Shown piece after piece: positions 47,121 to 55,814 of a stretch of 64,000 bases of DNA (within the stretch, counting starts at the first letter, position 1; every line of letters begins with the position of its first letter). The stretch lies in contig CAWGTA010000013.1 in the NCBI GenBank assembly GCA_963825305.1, positions 487,953 through 551,952 on the forward strand, read 5' to 3'. This stretch comes from PSRJ01 sp963825305. GTDB taxonomy: Bacteria; Acidobacteriota; Terriglobia; Bryobacterales; Bryobacteraceae. Below the pieces are notes generated by a model, which was not told the DNA's origin, made no database searches, and was given only the letters and a program-made list of their open reading frames with translations. Both the position numbers and the translations under genes were made by a program.

Positions 47121-47130
47121 GGCTGCTGGT

Positions 47131-47315
47131 AGGGCGGCAACCTGTCTTATCCGAAGGTGATCGCGGAACTGAAGCAGGAGCGGAAACTGGGGCGGCGATG
47201 CCACTGTCGAACCTGCCCGTATTTAAACAATATTGTGGAGCAGGACCATCGAGGGATCAAGCGGCGGGTGAATGCCAGCCAGGGGTTTCGATCGTTCGAT
47301 GGAGCGTGGCGGACG
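47131..47315 (+). pseudogene. IS6-family transposase C-terminal relic
   Basis: Reads LSYPKVIAELKQERKLGRRC, then YLNNIVEQDHRGIKRRVNAS and FRSFDGAWRT, the last part of an IS6/IS240 DDE transposase containing the final acidic residue (NNIVEQDH). Both ends are missing. It begins 11 bp after the TonB receptor stop and meets a broken serine hydrolase at its other side. Confidence 0.75.
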
Positions 47316-47317
47316 AC

Positions 47318-47590
47318 AGTGCAAAAATGGCGTCTTTGGGCATCGGCGTACCAGCGGCCTTGTCCACGAAGCCGAACGATTCATAATAAGCAAGCTTGCC
47401 CTTTCGCGCGATCGCGACGACTGCCCCTGGCATTCGCCCTTGATCGACATCCTGTTTGATCGCCTTCGCCAAGCGCTCCAGTCGGGCGCTGGAGAGACCG
47501 ACAGCCTCGGGCTTGGCAGTAGGCAGCGCTTCAGCAGCACAGACATTAAGGCTAGGAAGCAGCAGCTTGCCGAAGTGCGGCAGGGCTTTG
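47318..47590 (-). pseudogene. serine hydrolase (beta-lactamase family) 5' relic
   Basis: Minus-strand reading KLLLPSLNVCAAEALPTAKP, EAVGLSSARLERLAKAIKQD, MPGAVVAIARKGKLAYYESF and FVDKAAGTPMPKDAIFALSS is the N-terminal ~85 residues of a class-C-type serine hydrolase and stops just before the SxxK motif, where IS6-type sequence begins. No start codon is intact. Confidence 0.7.
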
Positions 47591-47841
47591 CCAAACTCAG
47601 CCCATCGAGCCTCCAGCAGGCGTACAGCGAGTCGTTGGAGAGGTGCAAACTGGATCGGAGGGGCCGAGCACCGGCCTCAATTCACATCCAGGTGCTAGTA
47701 CAGGCATGGCGGCAATTGAGGAAGATGGGGTGAACGCGTTGGGAGCAGTGAGTCTCGCTCTTCTGATCCTCGAAGTGGAACTGCGGAGCCTTGGATTGAG
47801 GATTTCCAGAAAGTGCATGATGGGCTATCATTGCTGGCGAG

Positions 47842-48248
47842 ATGACACCTGAACAAACGGATAGGTTTCTTCAGCACATTAAAGCAGTGCAAGCACTGGA
47901 TGATGATACTCTCCTGATGGCACTTTTCGCGGGTTACAGGACTCCAAACCTCGACCCAGGTAGCGGTGTGGCCAAGGCTGTCTTGGAGAGTCGGCTGCTA
48001 ACCAGAATATCTGACGGGACCAAAGAGTTGGCGCGATTAATGAAGAAAGCAAGGAAGAGGCAAAACGGCTTGTCCATTCATCATTAGTTATTGAGAGACT
48101 AACGAAATGGCTCGTGGGCTTGACGGTGGCCCTAATCGTATTGACCTTAGTGCTGGCTGCTGATGTAGGCTACAAGTTTGCGACCGAACACTTTTCTGTG
48201 CCTCCTCCATTGACCGCACCACAAACGCCAAGCCCACCACCTCATTAG
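47842..48248 (+). CDS. small protein; frame 1 of 81 aa plus a -1 frame membrane tail
   Basis: ATG 47842 gives MTPEQTDRFLQHIKAVQALD through KELARLMKKARKRQN and stops at 48087. In the -1 frame, from about 48040, the sequence is equally coherent: INEESKEEAKRLVHSSLVIE, a transmembrane helix WLVGLTVALIVLTLVLA and a Pro-rich tail to TAG 48246-48248. No start codon fits the second frame, so a single gene with an indel, or ribosomal frameshifting near ATGAAGAAAGC, is likely. Family unknown. Confidence 0.5.
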
Positions 48249-48343
48249 TCATCCCGCGCGGACTACCACTTACGAATTAGTGTTGTCGAAGAATAACCTG
48301 TCTTTGAGTGCCTCGTGCGGGTTTCAGTGTTCACCGTGGTAAA

Positions 48344-48568
48344 ATGAAGTTAGTCATGCAACAAATCCCCGTGAAACTGAGCTTGGAGGAGATCCAGGCG
48401 CTCCTGGAGATGGTTGAAATGCAACTATTTCGCATGAAGTTCATCGATACCAAAATGCCGGGACACAAGCCTAATGTTGAAAAGCTGAGAGCCTGTGCCT
48501 CGGCTGTCAGCACCTTGCAAGAGGCGTTCAAGAAGGCCAAAAGCTACAGGACCCAGGGCGCAGCATAG
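48344..48568 (+). CDS. small helical protein of unknown function
   Basis: 74 residues from ATG 48344 (MKLVMQQIPVKLSLEEIQAL); an alternative start is ATG 48356. Two predicted helices (LEEIQALLEMVEMQLFRMKF and the C-terminal AVSTLQEAFKKAKSYR). Sequence looks coding, but the family is not recognised. It belongs to a run of short accessory genes between 47.8 and 49.1 kb. Confidence 0.55.
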   Translation: MKLVMQQIPVKLSLEEIQALLEMVEMQLFRMKFIDTKMPGHKPNVEKLRACASAVSTLQEAFKKAKSYRTQGAA

Positions 48569-48626
48569 ACACTTCCTCTACGTTCTACCGACCGCACCAC
48601 ATTGGGAAGGACATACAATCGCTCCT

Positions 48627-48794
48627 ATGAAAAGGCCGACGACCAAAACCGGGATCACAGCCTATCTGTGCGAGTGTGGGACAAAGACGATCTTCTCAAA
48701 CACTGAAGCCAGCAGCGACCCAGCCAAGAAATGCAAATGTGGTCGAACAATCGTGAGGCGTCACGGGGTAGTCTACAGCACCAGGAAGGGTTGA
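48627..48794 (+). CDS. 55-residue zinc-ribbon-like protein
   Basis: MKRPTTKTGITAYLCECGTK then KKCKCGRTIVRRHGVVYSTR. Two CxCG knuckles (CECG and CKCG, about 21 residues apart) fit a small zinc ribbon. Basic C-terminus. No family name; likely a nucleic-acid-binding accessory peptide of the local mobile region. Confidence 0.55.
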   Translation: MKRPTTKTGITAYLCECGTKTIFSNTEASSDPAKKCKCGRTIVRRHGVVYSTRKG

Positions 48795-48820
48795 TCGTCA
48801 CCAAGCGCGTTACGGTTGAT

Positions 48821-49099
48821 CGCCGGAACCCTTACGTCCACGCTGAGAAGATGGCCTTCTCCCGGCTCTCCCTTTCTCCCCCCGCATAATCTCCTGATTT
48901 ACCCTCTTGAGCCGTTGGAACTCCGCAATCCAATGATCCAGCGTCAGGCTGCTGACCTTGGGCACCCTAACGATCCTATTGAGCCAGTCCTTGGCTTCGC
49001 CGGTCCAGAAATAGAAGTACCCGCTACCTCTTTCCAGGCGGGCATTGTGGCCACGTTTGGCCAGTTCCGGGTAGTCAATGCGATAATCTGGAGAGTCCT
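48821..49099 (-). pseudogene. small acidobacterial protein, start lost
   Basis: Minus-strand frame without ATG, GTG or TTG at its beginning reads YRIDYPELAKRGHNARLERG, SGYFYFWTGEAKDWLNRIVR and VPKVSSLTLDHWIAEFQRLK, then a basic tail to TAA 48823-48821. The GYFYFW...W...SLTL.HW pattern is that of short proteins I have seen on plasmids and islands. Divergent from the response-regulator/TIR gene by about 14 bp, and not marked by any usual start. Confidence 0.5.
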
Positions 49100-49112
49100 A
49101 AGGGTTCCGACA

Positions 49113-49712
49113 ATGCCAAACCTTTTGCTTATGGACGACTCTTACGCCGACCACCTCACCGTGAAGCATTGCTTTGAGCCTCGGGGTTGGAGTGTCACCG
49201 CAGTGGCGACGGCTGAGGAAGCTATGCGACTGATAGATCCATCGTATGATGCGGTTCTACTCGATTGGAACCTACCAGGCCGTACACAGGGCAATCAAGT
49301 GCTTTCGGCCATCAGGGCACGACGGGAGCTTATCAATACGGTCGTTGTTATGTATAGCAGCAGCAGGGAGCCTTCGATGATCGTTGAAGCCATTAAACTC
49401 GGGGCGGACGACTACATCACGAAAGGTAAGACATTAGAGGAAGTCGAGCGTCAGGCAGAGAAATTGCTGTTGGCAGTCACGGCGCGCCGTGCGCGTGTCG
49501 GTGGTGACCAGCGGCTGCTCCGTGTTTTTTTGTGCCACGCCTCCCAGGACAAGCCCGCCGTCAGACGCATTCACGCTCGGCTGAAACGGGATGGGTTCCT
49601 GCCGTGGTTAGATGAGAAACAGATCCTTGCCGGTCAAGACTGGGATCTTGAGATACGCCGAGCCGTGCGCGATTCGGATGTATTGCCGACCGTCTGGTCG
49701 GTAACGTGGTGA
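49113..49712 (+). pseudogene. response-regulator receiver fused to a TIR domain, truncated
   Basis: From ATG 49113: a receiver domain (1-120) with acidic pocket MDDS (8-9), phospho-acceptor Asp51 in LLDWNLP, SSS (82-84) and Lys104 in YITKGK; then a linker and a TIR domain from 137 (RVFLCHASQDKPAVRRIHAR, FLPWLDEKQILAGQDWDLEI). The TIR part ends after RDSDV at about 49680, where transposase sequence begins, so the C-terminal half with the expected catalytic Glu is lost. The intact ancestor would link a phosphorelay to a TIR effector, a rare layout. Confidence 0.82.
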
Positions 49713-50113
49713 CCCAGGTTCGTCAGGGCGCCAACGTTTCGATCGTACCCCCAGCTGGAGTTCTGGCGAGCCATTCTCACGATCAGCGCTTCAATCTCGG
49801 GCGCGATTCTGGGCCGACCGGGGTAGCTGCGACGCTTCGAGCCGTCGAATTTGCTGGCGATTAGTCTCCGGTACCAAGCCAAGATGGTGTCTGGCTTGGC
49901 CACGCAGGCCACCCGCGCCAGCGCTTTGCGTCCGAGTTGTTTGCCGATTTCAGCGAGCGTCGACCTCTCGGGATCGGACAGGCGCAGTCGCGCCGGCAGG
50001 TGTGCCCGCAAGATCCGATTTTCCGCAGCCAAGTACTCGTTTTGGAAGAGCAATTCTTGATTGACCAGGCCGGTCACCTAGGTCAGCAGGCGCAGCCACT
50101 TGTTGTCCTTCAT
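49682..50113 (-). pseudogene. DDE integrase-type transposase relic
   Basis: ATG 50113 reads MKDNKWLRLLT then TAG, then VTGLVNQELLFQNEYLAAEN, RLSDPERSTLAEIGKQLGRK, KPDTILAWYRRLIASKFDGS and SSWGYDRNVGALTNLGHHVT; the family ends at DQTVGN where response-regulator/TIR sequence starts. So it has one nonsense codon and lacks the catalytic core. HTH plus early integrase region of an IS3/IS481-like element. Confidence 0.75.
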
Positions 50114-50143
50114 GGGAAACGTCCATAATACCTTGCAACATCA

Positions 50144-50476
50144 ATGCTTCGAGTTTTTTGGCCCTTCGGGTACTCCGTCGGCAAGTGGGACGGCGATACG
50201 TTTGTAGTGGACACCGTTGGAATCAATGACAAAACGTGGATGGATAACGCGGGGCGTCCACATAGCGACGCGTTGCACACTATCGAGCGCTACCGGCGGC
50301 GCAACTTCGGAAGCATGGATGTGACGATTACCTTCGACGATCCGAAAGCTTACACCAAGCCATGGACGGTGAATGAGAGTCCCTCGCGGCTCGTGGTGGG
50401 ACAGGATCTGTTGGAGTACGTGTGTACGGAGAATAATAAGGACATAGATCATCTGTTCGGGGACGGCCAGAAGTAG
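50144..50476 (+). pseudogene. C-terminal fragment of the PNFTGLWEA-type family
   Basis: Reads FGYSVGKWDGDTFVVDTVGI, NDKTWMDNAGRPHSDALHTI and TITFDDPKAYTKPWTVNESP to GDGQK-stop at 50476. It is the last third of the same family as the broken genes at 25501 and 26346 (compare WEGNTLVVD and HIVERF). The 5' part is replaced by the transposase relic. Confidence 0.75.
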
Positions 50477-50711
50477 AGCTGCCGCGGGGGCCTACCAGAG
50501 GCGGGCGCGATTTCGGAAAGCCGCGCCGAACAGAGTCGCCGCCCTCGCAGGAACCGCGTCCGCGGCGGCTCCGTCTGGATCGCGCGTCATCCAGGACTTG
50601 ACCGCCCTGAGGAAGTGCGTTCAGTCGGGTAGCGTTATGTCCAGATATCGGTAGCGAATTCGAGGCAAGATTTCCGTCATCACCGGTTCTCTACCTCAAA
50701 CGCGCGATCCG

Positions 50712-51899
50712 TTACTTCCCGATCAGGTAGCCAAACGAATATTCCGTCAGGCTTGCCATCCCGCAAGCGGTTTCGTGCGTCTCGGTCACGCTCACCTGCG
50801 AGGCGGAAGGGGTGTATCCGTCGAAGGCAAGCGCAACGGACGGGTAACAGCCATTGGCGTAAGGAATGTTCGCAGTAGTGCTCCAAGTGATTGACGTGGG
50901 GGAGGATCCTTTCAAAACGCCAACACTGTATTCCAGCGACCCCGTAACGTCGTCCACCTGGTGCGCCTCCACCAGCACTCGTCCGCGGATCCACAAGTCG
51001 GTTCCGTCTCCATACACCGAGACAGTCGGATTGAAGCCGCTGCCGTAGGACATGGGTGCGGTCCAGGCGATGGTGGACGTGGTTGTGTCCACAGCCCCGA
51101 TTGAATACCACAGTGTTCCCCCGCTTCCTTGGGAAACCAGGACCGCCACGTTATTGGCAATCGAGACAGTTGGCGCATAGCCCAGGGTCATGCCGCTGCT
51201 GTCGAAGGGAAGCGACGGACCCCAACTTATGGAGGGCGAGGGACCGATGGTCAGAACGCCAACGTGATAGTAGAGAGCGGACTCGCCTGCCGCTGCCTGG
51301 TGCACTTCCACGATGGTCGCGGGGCCGGGGTCGCCGCTGCCGACGGGCGCCAAATCGTTGTCGGCCGCGACGGTGGCATTGTAACCGGAGTCGAATTTCG
51401 GCGCGCCGCAACCCCTGGGGTAAGGGCCACAGTGCCAAGGGCCGGGGCCCAATTGAGTTGCAGGGAGCCATTTGATTCCTGGAAACGACGGCGGGGCATT
51501 GCTACCAAGCTGAAACCACAAGGAGCCTTCACTGTCTTGCCCGCCCTGATGGACTTCGATCGCTGCATCATACTGATTTGAGCTGTTAAAGGCCAAAGCG
51601 ATCGATGCTGCGAGGCCGATCTGCTGCGAGGGACCGTAAAGATAGTTGAATCCCGTCCAGCTCACCTGGGCGGTAGAGAGAGGCTGGTAGAATCCAAGGT
51701 CGTCTTCTATTGGGCTCAAGCCCGTGCTGGCCTCGGCTATGGTGGCAACATTCAGGAATCCGTCCGAAGCCACCTTGGGTAGATAGAAGTGGAGAAGGTG
51801 ATCTCCTTTAACCGGCCATTTGACGGTGATGTCTTGTGCCTGGATGGCACCTGCGAGCAGTAGCGCCGCGACCCCCATTGTTACTGAACCGTTTTTCAT
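50712..51899 (-). CDS. exported repeat protein, beta-propeller-like
   Basis: 395 residues from ATG 51899 (AGGAGG 7 nt upstream). Signal peptide ends near GAIQAQD. The body repeats a ~55-70 residue motif: xVEVHQ, then SLWFQLG / LYYHVGVL / LWYSIGAV / LEYSVGVL, then ISWG or IxWS and a GY(N/A)PTVS strand, at least four times. This is the pattern of beta-propeller or lectin-like repeats that bind glycans or surfaces. No enzyme motif. Stands alone. Confidence 0.8.
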   Translation of the reverse strand: MKNGSVTMGVAALLLAGAIQAQDITVKWPVKGDHLLHFYLPKVASDGFLNVATIAEASTGLSPIEDDLGFYQPLSTAQVSWTGFNYLYGPSQQIGLAASIALAFNSSNQYDAAIEVHQGGQDSEGSLWFQLGSNAPPSFPGIKWLPATQLGPGPWHCGPYPRGCGAPKFDSGYNATVAADNDLAPVGSGDPGPATIVEVHQAAAGESALYYHVGVLTIGPSPSISWGPSLPFDSSGMTLGYAPTVSIANNVAVLVSQGSGGTLWYSIGAVDTTTSTIAWTAPMSYGSGFNPTVSVYGDGTDLWIRGRVLVEAHQVDDVTGSLEYSVGVLKGSSPTSITWSTTANIPYANGCYPSVALAFDGYTPSASQVSVTETHETACGMASLTEYSFGYLIGK

Positions 51900-52261
51900 G
51901 AAATGCCTCCTTTTCCCTCTCACCCCTAGAAGTGAGGGCAACGGCGCAATTATTCCAACAGCAGCTCACTTTAATGATGCAGTCTAGGATCGCGTGATGG
52001 CCTGCACTTGTTCCAACTTGACTGTCAGTGCCTATAGAGCCATAGATGGGTCGCTATGCAAATTGCGACTAGGTTCCTCCGGCTCACCAAGCCCGTTGAG
52101 CTGGGGGACCGCATTGATAGCTGGCGGGTAGCCTGGGTGGCGGATGGGACCGATGCCGTGTGCTCTTTTGTGGTGATGGTCGAAATGCAAGAGCCGTGCG
52201 TTCCAAATTGGCGCTTTCGTTCCCGGCTGCAGTTTCGCTGAGTTCGGAACTCGCTGCAAGA
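51900..52261. other. intergenic, no gene recognised
   Basis: Short frames on both strands have no domain-like sequence. No hairpin with a T-run follows the neighbouring genes. Confidence 0.35.
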
Positions 52262-52741
52262 TCACCGGCCTTTCGCCGGGAATTTCAGAAGAACGTATGT
52301 GATGTGCTTTCCGGCCGGTACGAGGAAGCTGTGCGGAATGCCCGCCGGAATGTGAACGATATCGCCCGCTTCTAAGGGGTGCACCTCGCCGCCGGTGAGC
52401 GCAGATCCCATATATTCGCCCGTCGCAGCGCTGCCTTTCTTCCCGCTCATCGTCCCGCCCAGCATGAGGGTGCCCTCGCCGCTGGGCACCACCACGACAT
52501 CAACGATCTTGTCGTGCTCTTCGGGGAGACCATTAGCGTCGCGATACAGCAGCCGGAAGCGGTGGTCACCATAATCGGCGAGCGTTTCGCGTGAGGAATG
52601 GTCCGGAGCGACGTTTTTCATCAGCGCAGCTTCGTGCTGTCCTATTGCGGCCGGAGTCCATAGAGCGAAGCTCAATTCCTCGGCCGCGAATGAAGGAACG
52701 AACAAAAGAAGCAACAGGCAAGGGCGCATCATGCGCGCCAT
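52262..52741 (-). CDS. exported cupin-domain protein
   Basis: 159 residues with a signal peptide (CLLLLLFVPSFAAEE). The cupin fold shows DVVVVPSGEGTLMLGG (motif 1 lacking the usual His pair), GGEVHPLEAGDIVHIPAG and IPHSFLVPAGKHITYVLL (motif 2, His in IPHSF). With motif 1 partly lost, metal binding is uncertain, so a sugar-binding or scaffold role is possible. ATG 52741 or 52732 could start it. Confidence 0.8.
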   Translation of the reverse strand: MARMMRPCLLLLLFVPSFAAEELSFALWTPAAIGQHEAALMKNVAPDHSSRETLADYGDHRFRLLYRDANGLPEEHDKIVDVVVVPSGEGTLMLGGTMSGKKGSAATGEYMGSALTGGEVHPLEAGDIVHIPAGIPHSFLVPAGKHITYVLLKFPAKGR

Positions 52742-52801
52742 CCTATTACGCGCTACACGGGGGCGGCTCGCCCCAGCGGAACGAAGCTCGGGGAGGCCGC
52801 G

Positions 52802-52994
52802 CTATGCCGTTCTCTTGTTCCTAACCGTTGGCCGGTCGTCTATCGCGACTCCTGCTGGCCCTTGAATGCTGAGCGTCCGGACGACTTCCTTTTCCGGACC
52901 GATGAATTCGATCACGAATTCCTCTGGCTCGGCGGCCGGCTTGACGAGGTCTTCGAGTCGCTTTAGCCGCTGCTGGAGATTGGCTCTTTGTTAG
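52802..52994 (-). pseudogene. coiled-coil small protein, 3' remnant
   Basis: Minus-strand frame LQQRLKRLEDLVKPAAEPEE then FVIEFIGPEKEVVRTLSIQG ends at TAG 52804-52802. A TAA lies just upstream and no start codon follows it, so only the C-terminal ~60 residues remain. The layout (leucine-zipper helix, then VIEF..P.K.V..TL) is typical of short acidobacterial accessory proteins. Confidence 0.45.
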
Positions 52995-53197
52995 CGAACG
53001 ATTGAATCGCTGGGCGCAGCATCTCGATAATTGCCCGGCCGCGTGATTGAACCGGCGACACTGTGACCGTCTGAGAGGCGACCGCCATGGTAGCGCAAAA
53101 TCCGCTGCGGTTTCTGCGAAAGTCGACTTACGCACGTATCAACGGCGCATCGCAGTAAAATGTGAATGAACATTAGCCTAGATTAAGAGAGACCTAA

Positions 53198-53566
53198 GTG
53201 CCTGCAAAACTATCGAACGAAGTACTCCTTGCCGCCATCCAAGGCTTCCAATCGCAGAAGAAGCACATCGACACTCAGATTGCCGAGCTTCGCCAAATGC
53301 AAAACGGTAACCGTGCGGAGTCAGCAGCCGCGCCGCAAGTGCCCACTCGCAAGCGCCGGAAGTTCAGTGCTGCGATTCGACGCCGCATGAGAGAGGCCCA
53401 ACAGCGCCGGTGGGCCGCTGTCCGAGGAGAGACTCAGCCGTCAAAGCCTCCCGCCACCAAAGCTCCAAAACGCAAGCGGCGCCTCAGTGCGGCCGGCAGA
53501 AAGGCCATCATCGCCGCTACCAAGAAACGTTGGGCGCTAAAGCAGGCCGGAGCGGCGAAGAAGTAA
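53198..53566 (+). CDS. basic protein with duplicated KRR.(F/L)SAA.R..I..A...RWA motif
   Basis: 122 residues from GTG 53198. An N-terminal helix (AIQGFQSQKKHIDTQIAELR) is followed by two copies of a basic motif: KRRKFSAAIRRRMREAQQRR-WAAVR and KRKRRLSAAGRKAIIAATKK-RWALK. Composition and spacing suggest a DNA- or RNA-binding protein with AT-hook or H1-like tails. Related in its motif to the 69-residue protein at 31917-32126. Function unknown. Confidence 0.65.
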   Translation: MPAKLSNEVLLAAIQGFQSQKKHIDTQIAELRQMQNGNRAESAAAPQVPTRKRRKFSAAIRRRMREAQQRRWAAVRGETQPSKPPATKAPKRKRRLSAAGRKAIIAATKKRWALKQAGAAKK

Positions 53567-53580
53567 CTAGCCGCATCGCA

Positions 53581-53805
53581 CTAGCGGAGCCGTCGAAAAG
53601 ACTCCAACCTCCATTCGTCTGCTGCGGCATGGTGCCGCAGAATATACAGATTTCCATCGTCCGCGCAGACCTTATAGAAGGTTTCGTCAGGGCCATACCA
53701 CTGGTCCAGAACTTCCTCGACCACGTATTCGCGGTCCCCGAGCTGAAACCGCACCGGCCGCTCGTCCGCCTTCCGGCCGGCATAGCATTGCACCCGCAGG
53801 ATCAT
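53581..53805 (-). CDS. DUF6504-like small protein
   Basis: 74 residues from ATG 53805: VQCYAGRKADERPVRFQLGD then YVVEEVLDQWYGPDETFYKV and NLYILRHHAAADEWRLESF. The YAG..ADERP.RF and LD.WYGP boxes match a short family (DUF6504, from memory) that is often encoded next to integrases. The upstream open frame is not coherent, so ATG 53805 is the likely start. Adjacent to an integrase fragment here too. Confidence 0.7.
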   Translation of the reverse strand: MILRVQCYAGRKADERPVRFQLGDREYVVEEVLDQWYGPDETFYKVCADDGNLYILRHHAAADEWRLESFRRLR

Positions 53806-53812
53806 CTGATCA

Positions 53813-54130
53813 GCTGCTCTCCGGAGCGCGCGGTGGCATGCTGGTTGTCTCGATGGCGATGTCGATATGCGCTGACATATTCTCCGTCCAGAGAAGCTCG
53901 CTCGCAAGCGTGTGGCGAAAACGGTGGGGGTGCGCTCCCAAGACGCCGGAGCGCTTGAGCAATAGCGTCCATCGTGCGGCAAAGGACAACCAACGCTTTC
54001 CTTCGAGCGATACAACCGCTCTGAGGGGCTCGGGACAAGGAGTTGCCGGAGAGGTTGCGATAGGCGCGCTCGATGATAGGATCGATTTCGGTGAAGAACA
54101 AATAGCGCTTCGCGGACTGTGCCGCGCACA
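53813..54130 (-). pseudogene. tyrosine recombinase fragment
   Basis: One minus-strand frame reads RSGVLGAHPHRFRHTLASEL, containing the HxxR catalytic block of a tyrosine recombinase; flanking parts (ARRKALVVLCRTMDAIAQAL) are in another frame. The Arg I, Lys and the Tyr region are not found. A decayed integrase remnant about 35 bp before the flavoprotein gene on the other strand. Confidence 0.6.
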
Positions 54131-54164
54131 ATCGCTGAACTGACTAGGAAAGGTGACAAAGCAG

Positions 54165-55814
54165 ATGCCTAACAAAAAGCCGGGTTCTGTTAGCCGCAGA
54201 GATTTCTTCAAGCAGGGCGCAGCCGTTGGCGCCGGCGCAACCACCTTAGCCGGACAAGCCGCCGCACAAGGCCGACGCGGCCAGATTCATTTTGACCAGG
54301 TCGCCGATGTGGTCATCGTCGGGGCAGGAGCCTCGGGTTTGCCGGCCGCGATCATGGCGCGCGAGCAGGGCGCGTCGGTGATCGTGATCGATTCCAACCA
54401 CGATATCGGCGGGCACGCCATGCTAAGCGGCGGAAGGATCCCTCTCGGCGGCGGCACCAGGCTGCAAAAGAAGTACGGCATCACCGATTCCGCCGACCAG
54501 GTCTACCTGGATCACACCAACCACAGAAACAAGGAATACCGCTTCGGCGACCGTGAACTCATTCGCGTCTGGGCCGACGAGAACGCCGCCACTTTCGACT
54601 TTCTGCTCGATAACGGTGTGATCTTCGACGAAAAGCCGCCCACGATCGAGAATGGCGGCACCGTTCCCAGGCTCTTTGTCACCAAGCCCTATTCGGACAA
54701 TCTCAATGAAACCATCAACGGAAGTCCCGGCTCAGGTCTCGTCCGCCACCTCGAGGCCAGCGCCCGGGCGAAAGGCGTGACTTTCCTCCTGCGCCATAAG
54801 ATGACCGACATCAACCGCGAGAGCCCTACCTCGGGAAGAGTGCAAGGAATTACCGCAAGCTTCGACGGCAAAGAAGTAAATATCCAAGCTCGCCGCGGCG
54901 TCATCATCGCCACCGGCGGACATTCCGGTAACGTAGAGTTCCGTAGAATGTTCGACCCGCGCCTCACTGAGGAATACCAGGTCGCCGGCGAACCTTGGAC
55001 CAAGCAGAACGCCGAAGGAGAGATGTTGGCCATGGCCATCGGCGCCTCACTCTGGGCCACTTCGAACACCGCTAACGAGATTGGCCGCACGGTCACAAAG
55101 ACAAGACATATCGGGTGCAAGTACGGCTATCAGAATTTGCGGTGGAATCCGAAAAGCCCTATGTTCGATCGCGCCGGCGCGTCGGGCCTGACGGTGAAGG
55201 ATTTTCAAGACCTGATCCTGGTGAACCAGATCGGTCAGCGTTTCTGGAACGAGATGGACAACACCTACGATTTTCTCAACGCCTGCCTGGGCACCAACGG
55301 GAATCTGGGAAAAGGCGATAAAGTCGATGGCGGCGGGCCCATCTGGGCCATCTTCGATGCGGACGCGGCCCAACGGGAGGAATGGGATCCCAAGCCGCCC
55401 AACGTCGATCACAACGGATATTTCTTTGAAGCGGACACCCTCACCCAGTTGGCCGCCAAAATCTCTAATCCATACCAGTTCCAGCCTGTTCCGGCCCGCG
55501 CCCTGGAAGAATCCGTGGCTCGGTACAACTCGTTTGTCGATGCGGGCAAGGACGCCGACTTCGGCAAGCCTGCCCCTAAGCACAAAATCCAGAAACCTCC
55601 GTTTTATGCCGCCTGGTCCACGCCCATCCTTCACGACTGCCTCGCGGGTCTCAGGATCAACCGAAAATGCCAGGTCATCGACTTGAAGGGCCAAGTCATA
55701 CCCGGACTCTATTGCTGCGGAGAATCAGCTGGTGGATTTGCCCTGCACGGACTGCCGAGAGTGACGGTCTTCGGACGCATCGCGGGCCGGGAAGCGGCGC
55801 TCGCAAAGGTCTGA
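54165..55814 (+). CDS. Tat-exported FAD-dependent oxidoreductase (fumarate reductase / KstD-like)
   Basis: 549 residues from ATG 54165 (GGTGAC upstream; GTG 54153 is possible). A Tat signal SRRDFFKQGAAVGAGATTLA precedes a FAD domain: DVVIVGAGASGLPAAIMARE (GxGxSG), IDSNHDIGGHAM, ATGGHSGN, and C-terminal GLYCCGESAGGF. The fold is that of FrdA/flavocytochrome c and 3-ketosteroid dehydrogenases. Twin-arginine export means it folds with FAD in the cytoplasm and works in the periplasm. Electron partner and substrate unknown. Confidence 0.88.
   Translation: MPNKKPGSVSRRDFFKQGAAVGAGATTLAGQAAAQGRRGQIHFDQVADVVIVGAGASGLPAAIMAREQGASVIVIDSNHDIGGHAMLSGGRIPLGGGTRLQKKYGITDSADQVYLDHTNHRNKEYRFGDRELIRVWADENAATFDFLLDNGVIFDEKPPTIENGGTVPRLFVTKPYSDNLNETINGSPGSGLVRHLEASARAKGVTFLLRHKMTDINRESPTSGRVQGITASFDGKEVNIQARRGVIIATGGHSGNVEFRRMFDPRLTEEYQVAGEPWTKQNAEGEMLAMAIGASLWATSNTANEIGRTVTKTRHIGCKYGYQNLRWNPKSPMFDRAGASGLTVKDFQDLILVNQIGQRFWNEMDNTYDFLNACLGTNGNLGKGDKVDGGGPIWAIFDADAAQREEWDPKPPNVDHNGYFFEADTLTQLAAKISNPYQFQPVPARALEESVARYNSFVDAGKDADFGKPAPKHKIQKPPFYAAWSTPILHDCLAGLRINRKCQVIDLKGQVIPGLYCCGESAGGFALHGLPRVTVFGRIAGREAALAKV

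Noticed and set aside
53838..54143. Plus-strand frame of 101 codons before the flavoprotein
   Set aside because: Antisense to the integrase fragment; no coherent domain.
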